5,455 nucleotides of DNA from NCBI GenBank assembly GCA_019911985.1, contig JAIOJO010000288.1, forward strand, positions 1 to 5,455, written 5' to 3'. The stretch comes from Sulfuricellaceae bacterium. GTDB lineage: Bacteria > Pseudomonadota > Gammaproteobacteria > Burkholderiales > UBA9220. The position numbers were made by a program, and so were the translations under genes. This document shows positions 1 to 4,357 of this stretch, piece by piece. Below the pieces are notes generated by a model. The model searched no databases. It was not told where the DNA came from and saw only the letters and a program-made list of their open reading frames with translations. Each line of letters begins with the position of its first letter. Position 1 is the first letter of the stretch.

Positions 1-753
1 CGCCAATGCAACGAACTGGACGGGGTGATCGTGCCGTCCACCGCGATGCTCGAAGTGCTGCAGAATTACGGCGTCGTCACACCCACCCAGATCATTCCCA
101 CCGGCCTGGCGCTGGACAACTTCGTCCCCAGCGACGGCGCGGCCTTCCGCGCCAAGTTCGGCATTGCCGCCGACCGGCCGACGGTACTGTTCGTCGGCCG
201 CACCGCGTTCGAAAAAAACATCGACTTTCTGCTGCGCGTGACGGCGAAAATCAAGCAGTCGCTCTCCGGCATCTTGTTCGTCGTGGCGGGCGAAGGCCCG
301 GCGCTGGAGGGCCTGAAATCTCAAGCCGCGTCCCTGGGCATCGCGGACAACGTCAATTTCGTCGGTTACCTGGAGCGCTCGCACGCCTTGCGCGCCTGCT
401 ACCGCGGCAGCGACGTGTTCATTTTCGCCTCGCGCACCGAAACCCAGGGCCTGGTCTTATTGGAAGCGATGGCGCAGGGCATACCGGTGGTGTCCACGGC
501 ATTCATGGGTACCCGCGACATTCTGGTCGAAGGCAAGGGCGCGCTGATTGCCGACGAGGACGTGGACGACTTTGCGGCCAAAACGCTGTCGCTGTTGCAG
601 AACAAATCGCTGTGCGGCGAAATCGGCGAAGCCGGACGAGAGTATGCGCTGAAAGAGTGGTCGATGGACGCGGTGGCGGAACGGGTGCTGAACTTCTACT
701 GGCAAACCTCGGCTCAACGCGAGGCGCAGCTCAGCCCGGCGGCGACAGTCTAA
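1..753 (+). CDS. GT4-family glycosyltransferase, 5' end outside the window
   Basis: This is the C-terminal 250 codons of a retaining GT-B glycosyltransferase of family GT4, which moves a sugar from a nucleotide-sugar donor to an acceptor. The frame is open from base 1; a GTG at 25 falls inside the fold and is not a credible start. About 130 N-terminal residues are probably missing, since the family usually has about 380. Visible features are the linker VIVPSTAMLEVLQNYGV and IIPTGL, the start of the donor domain (VLFVGRTAFEKNIDFLL, with the usual Arg and Lys), VVAGEGP, and the EX7E motif ETQGLVLLE at 439-465, whose two glutamates bind the donor. No membrane segment is visible in this part. The linker and EKN region resemble diacylglycerol glucosyltransferases and related lipid glycosyltransferases, so a membrane glycolipid role is possible next to olsBA, but mannosyl or exopolysaccharide transferases look similar. 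The family call is strong; the substrate is unknown. Confidence 0.9.
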   Translation, partial: RQCNELDGVIVPSTAMLEVLQNYGVVTPTQIIPTGLALDNFVPSDGAAFRAKFGIAADRPTVLFVGRTAFEKNIDFLLRVTAKIKQSLSGILFVVAGEGPALEGLKSQAASLGIADNVNFVGYLERSHALRACYRGSDVFIFASRTETQGLVLLEAMAQGIPVVSTAFMGTRDILVEGKGALIADEDVDDFAAKTLSLLQNKSLCGEIGEAGREYALKEWSMDAVAERVLNFYWQTSAQREAQLSPAATV

Positions 754-807
754 GGAAGGGTCGGCAAGTGCGGCTTAAACGCTACGAAACGAGCAAACGG
801 CGTGCGC

Positions 808-837
808 CGCGCCCAGCCCTGGCGGGCGCGCAATTTT
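808..837 (+). terminator. Possible rho-independent terminator after the glycosyltransferase gene
   Basis: A perfect 7-bp GC-only inverted repeat, CGCGCCC (808-814) and GGGCGCG (824-830), encloses a 9-base loop and is followed by CAATTTTAT. It lies 55 bases past the glycosyltransferase stop and directly beyond the stop of the opposing small gene, so it may stop transcription from both sides. The T-run is short and starts three bases after the stem, which weakens the call. Confidence 0.45.
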
Positions 838-1084
838 ATAAAACGGCTTCCAGGCTCGCGAGATGCGCGGCACCCGCCGGGATAGGGCGCTCACCGGCGT
901 GCGAACGCGCCAGCGACATCCAATTGTTCTGCACGTCATGCAAATGAAATTCGGCGGTTTCGAGGCGCGAGCCGATTTCGGCGAACTCCGTTTTCTCCGT
1001 CGCCATCCCCACTTGGCGGCGGGCGCGCAGCAGCTCCGCGACGATTGCATCGATTTGCTGTTCGATCACCTCTTTGATAAGCAT
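836..1084 (-). CDS. Small hypothetical helical protein, 82 aa
   Basis: I do not recognise this protein. The ATG at 1084 is preceded on the minus strand by AGAGG with a 5-base gap, a good ribosome binding site, and this is the main reason to prefer this frame over the overlapping alternatives. The product begins MLIKEVIEQQIDAIVAELL, an amphipathic helix, followed by a charged segment (RARRQVGMATEKTEFAEIGSR) and a second probable helix (LETAEFHLHDVQNNW). The last 20 residues are richer in Gly, Ala and Pro. There is no signal peptide, membrane span or cysteine, so a small cytosolic protein, perhaps oligomeric or a binding partner, is all that can be said. It converges on the glycosyltransferase gene and diverges from olsB, so it is probably transcribed alone. 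TAA ends it at 836, just beside the hairpin at 808-830. Confidence 0.6.
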   Translation of the reverse strand: MLIKEVIEQQIDAIVAELLRARRQVGMATEKTEFAEIGSRLETAEFHLHDVQNNWMSLARSHAGERPIPAGAAHLASLEAVL

Positions 1085-1137
1085 ATAAACCTCTAACCGC
1101 TGTTAAAAAAGCCCAGACACCTTAGCATGGGTTTGTT

Positions 1138-1151
1138 ACACATTTATGTGT
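1138..1151. promoter_or_regulatory. Palindrome ACACAT-TT-ATGTGT, possible operator
   Basis: This is a perfect dyad with 6-bp arms around two bases, 54 bases upstream of the small minus-strand gene and inside the divergent intergenic region. The same hexamer in both orientations recurs at 1326-1331 and 1359-1364 beside the olsB start. A dyad of this size fits a dimeric helix-turn-helix regulator. I cannot match it to a named regulator. Confidence 0.3.
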
Positions 1152-1209
1152 CCGGCATGGAACGGCGGCCGACTGCCCCAATACCCAGGCCCCATCTTCA
1201 GCCCGGCGC

Positions 1210-1258
1210 TCATAAATTATAATTTTTACATATCATCAACTTACATAATATAGCTGAA
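1210..1258. promoter_or_regulatory. AT-rich divergent promoter-like stretch
   Basis: This is the most AT-rich block of the left half. On the + strand TTTACA (1225-1230) and TAATAT (1246-1251) resemble sigma-70 -35 and -10 boxes, but the gap is only 15 bases. On the - strand a perfect TATAAT (bases 1221 down to 1216) could serve the small gene, although no good -35 box lies 17 bases upstream of it. A start of transcription here would leave leaders of roughly 100 bases or more on either side. Neither promoter is certain. Confidence 0.3.
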
Positions 1259-1295
1259 GGCGATCCCGGCCCCGGTTCATGATTTCTTAAACAAA

Positions 1296-1317
1296 TTGTA
1301 ACCAATCCGTTACAAAT
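1296..1317 (+). promoter_or_regulatory. Pho-box-like tandem 11-bp repeat upstream of olsB
   Basis: Two adjacent 11-bp units, TTGTAACCAAT and CCGTTACAAAT, each consist of a 7-bp GTNAC-containing part and a 4-bp A/T-rich part. That is the architecture bound by PhoB. By hand alignment, 16 of 22 positions agree with a CTGTCAT-AAAT type consensus recalled from enterobacterial Pho boxes. A -10-like TAATGT lies at 1324-1329, 10 bases past the first 18 bases of the box, where PhoB-dependent promoters place it. The same bases also form a perfect dyad, TTGTAAC-N6-GTTACAA (1296-1315), so a different dimeric regulator is an alternative. Phosphate control of olsBA is known in Sinorhizobium, which makes the site plausible here. 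Confidence 0.4.
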
Positions 1318-1325
1318 CGACCTTA

Positions 1326-1364
1326 ATGTGTACCCATCCGAATCGTCACCTCAGAGGTACACAT
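1326..1364. promoter_or_regulatory. 9-bp inverted repeat spanning the olsB ribosome binding site
   Basis: ATGTGTACC (1326-1334) and GGTACACAT (1356-1364) are perfect reverse complements separated by 21 bases. The right arm covers the GG of the Shine-Dalgarno AGAGG (1353-1357), the spacer and the first two bases of the olsB ATG. If the left arm is transcribed, the hairpin would hide the start of olsB; if transcription begins further down, near 1335, it can act only as DNA. A smaller ACC/GGT pairing across the Shine-Dalgarno is also possible. Confidence 0.35.
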
Positions 1365-2136
1365 GCTCTCTTCCGCACTGCAGATCGCCGCACCCGTCCA
1401 TCATGACCGGCTCACGGTAAACCTGGCTCGCACGGAGGAAGAAATTCGCGAGGCGCAGCGCCTGCGCTACAAGGTTTTCGCCGAGGAAATGGGCGCCCGC
1501 TTGCCGAAGAACGCCGAAGGCTTGGACCGCGATATTTTCGATCCTTATTGCGACCATTTGCTGGTGCGCGATAGTGCATCGGGCGAAGTGGTCGGCACCT
1601 ACCGTTTGCTGACCGCCCGGCAAGCGCGCAAGATCGGCAGCTTCTATTCGGCGCAGGAATTCGACCTGACCCGCCTCGGCCACCTCTTCGACAACGTCGT
1701 TGAAATCGGCCGCTCCTGCGTGCACCCCGATTTCCGCAGCGGCGGCGTGATCGCGCTGTTGTGGTCCGGCTTGGCGCGTTACGCCAGCGAAAACAAGGCC
1801 GAGTATTTGATGGGCTGCGCCAGCATCGGCATGGCCGACGGCGGGCACCTCGCCGCCAGCCTGTACCGCAAATTGGAAGCTAAAAATCTGAGTCCGGTGG
1901 AATGGCGCGTCTTTCCGCGCAACCCCTTGCCGCTGGAAGCGCTCAACAACACCCTCGACGCACCCGTGCCGCCGCTGATCAAGGGCTACCTGCGCGCCGG
2001 CGCCTATGTCTGCGGCGAGCCGTCCTGGGACCCCGACTTCAATACCGCCGACCTGTTGATCCTGCAGCCGATGAAAAACGTGAACTCCCGTTACGCCCGC
2101 CACTTCATGGGAGGCTCAAAATCAAGCGCGAGTTGA
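1363..2136 (+). CDS. olsB: L-ornithine N(alpha)-acyltransferase (OlsB)
   Basis: OlsB transfers a 3-hydroxyacyl chain from acyl carrier protein to the alpha-amino group of ornithine, giving lyso-ornithine lipid, the first step of ornithine lipid synthesis at the inner membrane. The 257-residue protein is close to the usual OlsB length. It carries the GNAT/hemolysin-like fold signature: AQRLRYKVFAEEMGARLP (residues 31-48), the strand DHLLVRD...GEVVGTYRLL (64-83), EIGRSCVHPDFRSGGVIALL (114-133, the acyl-donor binding part), YLMGCASI (148-155) and the late block PPLIKGYLRAGAYVCGEPSW. The ATG is supported by AGAGG five bases upstream. It is translationally coupled to olsA, and this pairing is what separates it from other members of the hemolysin-like acetyltransferase group. 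The upstream region holds a Pho-box-like site and an inverted repeat over the start. Confidence 0.85.
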   Translation: MLSSALQIAAPVHHDRLTVNLARTEEEIREAQRLRYKVFAEEMGARLPKNAEGLDRDIFDPYCDHLLVRDSASGEVVGTYRLLTARQARKIGSFYSAQEFDLTRLGHLFDNVVEIGRSCVHPDFRSGGVIALLWSGLARYASENKAEYLMGCASIGMADGGHLAASLYRKLEAKNLSPVEWRVFPRNPLPLEALNNTLDAPVPPLIKGYLRAGAYVCGEPSWDPDFNTADLLILQPMKNVNSRYARHFMGGSKSSAS

Positions 2137-2870
2137 TTGTCGCCCGGCGCAGCCTTAGGCTGGCTCTCCACCTCCTTCAAGGCGTCACCACCGCCGCGCT
2201 GATCTACCCCTTCTGCTCGCGGCTCAACCGCCGCCGCCTGGTCAAGCGCTGGTCGGCGCTGTTGCTCAAGCACCTCGGCGTCAAGTTGACGGTGCGCGGC
2301 GATTTTTGCCGGGAAAACACGCTGCTGGTCGCAAATCATATTTCCTGGCTGGATGTTTATCTGATCAACGCCTTCGAGCCGGTGCGCTTCGTCTCCAAGG
2401 CCGACGTGCGGAAATGGCCGGTGATCGGCTGGCTGGCCTCTAAAACCGGCACCCTGTTCATCGAGCGGGAAAAACGCAGCGACGCCGTGAAAGCCAATCA
2501 CGATATCGCGCGGGTGATCGCCGAGGGCGACGTCGTGGCCTTTTTCCCCGAGGGCACGACCACCCGCGGCGATACCTTGCGCCCCTTTTTCGCCTCGCTG
2601 TTTCAGCCGGCCCTGGCCGCGCGCACCCAGATCCAGCCGGTCGCCATCCGTTACCTCAAGGACGGAGAAAGCCACGACCCGGCGCCGTCCTATGCCGATC
2701 TCGACACTTTCATGGATTCCTTGAAGCGCATCGTGTGCGCGCCGCTGGTTCGCGCGGAACTGGTGTTCACCCCGCCGATAGACTCGGACGGGCTGGATCG
2801 GCGGCAACTGGCCAGGCTGGCGGAATCCGCCATCGCCGAGGCGCTCAAGCTGGAAGTGGCCGGCGCCTGA
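2133..2870 (+). CDS. olsA: Lyso-ornithine lipid O-acyltransferase (OlsA), PlsC family
   Basis: OlsA adds a second fatty acid to the 3-hydroxyl of lyso-ornithine lipid, completing ornithine lipid; some homologues also acylate lysophosphatidate. The PlsC/LPLAT motifs are intact. Counting from the proposed start, they are NHISWLD (68-74, catalytic HX4D), KADVRKWPVIGWLASKTGTLFIER (89-112) and FPEGT (138-142, glycerol-phosphate-type binding). A hydrophobic N-terminal helix (about residues 8-27) should anchor it to the inner membrane. I chose TTG at 2133, which overlaps the olsB stop as TTGA and gives 245 residues, normal for the family. The in-frame ATG at 1902 would add 77 residues of Arg- and Ala-rich shadow of olsB. 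A GGGAGG at 2109-2114 is too far from TTG (18 bases) but six bases before an in-frame ATC at 2121, so the exact start is uncertain. Alternative: a general 1-acylglycerol-3-phosphate acyltransferase. Confidence 0.85.
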   Translation: MIVARRSLRLALHLLQGVTTAALIYPFCSRLNRRRLVKRWSALLLKHLGVKLTVRGDFCRENTLLVANHISWLDVYLINAFEPVRFVSKADVRKWPVIGWLASKTGTLFIEREKRSDAVKANHDIARVIAEGDVVAFFPEGTTTRGDTLRPFFASLFQPALAARTQIQPVAIRYLKDGESHDPAPSYADLDTFMDSLKRIVCAPLVRAELVFTPPIDSDGLDRRQLARLAESAIAEALKLEVAGA

Positions 2871-2903
2871 ATCCAGGCCTTCTCCAGCGCCAAACGAGCG
2901 AAC

Positions 2904-2967
2904 CGCTGATTAAATCCGTTCGCATTGAGCCCTTCGACTTCGCTCAGGAGACCCTTGTCGAAATGCG
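2904..2967 (+). repeat. Palindromic repeat unit 1 (forward)
   Basis: This unit begins CGCTGATTAAATCCGTTCGC (2904-2923), the perfect 20-bp inverse of 3086-3105 in unit 3, and ends with TTGTCGAA (2955-2962). Compared with units 2-4 it lacks the outer CTAGGGA end. It also has about 20 extra bases (CCTTCGACTTCGCTCAGGAG) in the middle, themselves similar to part of unit 3. Internal pairs TTCGAC/GTCGAA and CGCATT/AATGCG give it its own hairpin. It starts 34 bases after the olsA stop. Confidence 0.75.
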
Positions 2968-2987
2968 CTCCATATGAATCTTAGAGA

Positions 2988-3038
2988 CTAGGGAAGCGCT
3001 GATTTATTCGCTCCGTTCGGGCTGAGCTTGTCGAAGCC
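2988..3038 (+). repeat. Palindromic repeat unit 2 (forward)
   Basis: This unit runs from CTAGGGAAGCGCTGATT to CTTGTCGAAGCC. Its first 48 bases match the reverse complement of unit 4 (3120-3167) at 42 positions with no gap, and most of unit 3 with one 3-base gap. The core CCGTTCGGGCTGAGCTTGTC has the look of the TTCGACAAGCTCAGCCCGAACGG-type repeats I recall as scattered through many proteobacterial genomes. With unit 3 it can form a long stem around the AT-rich centre 3039-3065. Confidence 0.85.
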
Positions 3039-3065
3039 ATTTGTAACATTATGATTTACATGGAA

Positions 3066-3114
3066 GGCCCTTCGACGAGCTCAGGGCGAACGGATTTAAT
3101 CAGCGTTTCCCTAG
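3066..3114 (-). repeat. Palindromic repeat unit 3 (reverse)
   Basis: Read on the minus strand, this unit starts CTAGGGAAACGCTGATTAAA and runs to CTCGTCGAAGGGCC. It shares the CTAGGGAA.CGCTGATT outer end with unit 2, the following ATTAAATCCGTTCGC with unit 1, and the CTGAGCTxGTCGAAG inner end with unit 2. It is thus a mosaic of the other two. It faces unit 2 across 27 bases that contain the small dyad TGTAA/TTACA. Confidence 0.85.
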
Positions 3115-3119
3115 CAAGG

Positions 3120-3167
3120 TTCGACAGGTTCAGCCCGAACGGAGCGAATGAATCAGAGGCTCCCTAG
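3120..3167 (-). repeat. Palindromic repeat unit 4 (reverse)
   Basis: Read on the minus strand, this unit runs CTAGGGAGCCTCTGATTCAT to ACCTGTCGAA, the closest partner of unit 2 (42 of 48 positions). Its outer CTAG overlaps the TAG stop of the EAL-CZB gene (3164-3166), so the repeat boundary coincides with the end of that gene. The unit lies five bases from unit 3 in the same orientation. Confidence 0.85.
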
Positions 3168-4336
3168 ATAACAGCCTGATTTTCCAATTCCTGCAGCAGT
3201 CCCAGCAGGATGCTGGATTCCTGGGTCAGCGCCCGCAGCAAGTCGGCAATTTCGTTATGCGGGGCATCGCGCTCCGCAGCGTCGATGAGCTTCCGCCCCG
3301 CCTCGTGGAGGCGGCGATGCGGCTCTTCCAGCAGGTCAAACGCGCGGCGGCCCTTGAACTCCTGCCCATGGCCATAGATCCAGCAGCCCAGCCTGCATTG
3401 GGTGTGATCCATTTCCGCCGTGAATCGCCTCACTTTGCCGGCCGAACCCTCGAAGGAAGAGTTAATGACCTGATCTATCAGCGTTTTGCGCCAATGAATG
3501 TGATCCAATTGGGCGATGTGAATTAAGCCGATAGGCAATCCCGACCAGCGCGGGTCTTTTTTGATAAAAGTCAGGAACGCCTCCATGGGCAGAGGCCGCC
3601 CCATCCAGAATCCTTGAGCCTCGGTGCATCCCGCCTGCATCAGGAAATCGTATACTTCGGAAGTTTCAATCCCTTCGGCGACGATGTTTATGCCTAATAT
3701 ATGCGCCATTCGGATGCTGGATTGGATGATGGCCGTGCATTTCGGGCATTCGTGCATCCGGCCGATCAAGCCCTTGTCGATCTTGATCACGCTGAAAGGC
3801 CACAGGCTCAAGGTATCGATGGAAGAGTAGCCCGTGCCGAAATCGTCCATCGCCAAGGTAAGCCCCAGATCGACCAGGGTCTGCAGATAAACCCGCGCAA
3901 TCGGCTTGCTGCCGTCGAGGATGGACGCTTCGGTCAATTCTATCTGCAAGCGTTTCGGATCGACCTTTTTGCAGAGAACCGCATCGCGGATCAAATCGGT
4001 GATCTCGGGCGAGGCAAAATCCTGCGCGGTGAGGTTGAACGAGACGGTGAGCGCGTCGTTGACATCGTGAATGATGAGTAAATCGGCGATCAGTTTGGGG
4101 AACATCGAGCGCGCGATTTCAGTAATAAAGCCGGATTCTTCTGCGAGAGGGATAAATTCCGCCGGCGGAATCACCGTGCCGTCCGGCTCGATCCATCTCA
4201 GCAAGGCTTCCGCGCCGCTGGTTTTGCCGGTCACAAGCGAAATTTTGGGCTGGTAATAGTAGACCAAGCGGCCCTCGGCCAACGCCGATTCAAGTTCTGG
4301 CAAGGAGATCGTAGTGCCGGCCAAGTTCTTCCCCAT
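3164..4336 (-). CDS. Cyclic-di-GMP phosphodiesterase, EAL domain fused to C-terminal CZB zinc-binding domain
   Basis: This protein is predicted to hydrolyse c-di-GMP to pGpG in the cytoplasm; the 390 residues contain no membrane span or signal peptide. The EAL domain (about 14-258) keeps the expected metal and catalytic residues: E43 in EALLRW, N101, E133 in ELTE, DDFGTG (164-169), K185, E221 in AEGIET and Q241. The C-terminal part (about 275-360) is a CZB domain with the 3His/1Cys zinc set: H279 (DHIHW), C314 (CRLGCWIYGHG), H340 and H344 (HRRLH). CZB domains in DgcZ and chemoreceptors sense zinc or hypochlorous acid. Odd: a CPKC motif (197-200) interrupts the usual acidic stretch after K185. 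It lies 21 bases after the diguanylate cyclase gene, in one operon. The start is uncertain: GGGA lies only three bases before the ATG. The stop lies in repeat unit 4. Confidence 0.9.
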   Translation of the reverse strand: MGKNLAGTTISLPELESALAEGRLVYYYQPKISLVTGKTSGAEALLRWIEPDGTVIPPAEFIPLAEESGFITEIARSMFPKLIADLLIIHDVNDALTVSFNLTAQDFASPEITDLIRDAVLCKKVDPKRLQIELTEASILDGSKPIARVYLQTLVDLGLTLAMDDFGTGYSSIDTLSLWPFSVIKIDKGLIGRMHECPKCTAIIQSSIRMAHILGINIVAEGIETSEVYDFLMQAGCTEAQGFWMGRPLPMEAFLTFIKKDPRWSGLPIGLIHIAQLDHIHWRKTLIDQVINSSFEGSAGKVRRFTAEMDHTQCRLGCWIYGHGQEFKGRRAFDLLEEPHRRLHEAGRKLIDAAERDAPHNEIADLLRALTQESSILLGLLQELENQAVI

Positions 4337-4357
4337 TCTTCCCGTTTCGCCAGAGCC

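Larger units (their letters stand above)
2988..3114. terminator. Long imperfect hairpin between convergent operons, possible two-way terminator
   Basis: Units 2 and 3 face each other and can pair along nearly 50 bases, with a 3-base bulge and scattered mismatches. The apex (3039-3065) carries TGTAA/TTACA. The structure sits downstream of olsA on one strand and of the EAL-CZB gene on the other. No T-run follows either arm, so it is not a standard rho-independent terminator. It could instead slow polymerase or protect the 3' ends of both messages, as REP/BIME-type elements do. The function is inferred from position only. Confidence 0.4.

Noticed and set aside
25..27. GTG as start of the glycosyltransferase
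   Set aside because: The frame is open to base 1, and the residues before it (CNELDG) continue the family pattern, so the gene starts outside the window.
6..947. 313-codon open frame on the + strand, longer than the glycosyltransferase frame
   Set aside because: Its translation is Arg/Gly-rich low-information sequence, while the overlapping frame carries clear GT4 motifs. It is a high-GC shadow.
1326..1364. Metabolite riboswitch in the olsB leader
   Set aside because: It is a single simple stem with no conserved aptamer sequence that I recognise. An operator or start-masking hairpin is the simpler reading.
1351..2103. 250-codon minus-strand frame opposite olsB
   Set aside because: It lies wholly antisense to a well-supported gene, its composition is that of a complementary-strand shadow, and no family motif is present.
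1902..2132. N-terminal extension of OlsA from ATG 1902
   Set aside because: It would lie inside olsB out of frame and encode Arg/Ala-rich sequence with no resemblance to PlsC proteins.
2091..2807. 238-codon minus-strand frame opposite olsA
   Set aside because: It is an antisense shadow without recognisable domains. The + strand has the NHX4D and FPEGT motifs.
2904..3167. CRISPR array
   Set aside because: The units are mirrored rather than direct, differ in length, and are not separated by uniform spacers.
2904..3167. Insertion sequence
   Set aside because: There is no transposase frame inside and no clear target duplication. Only small non-coding palindromic units are present.
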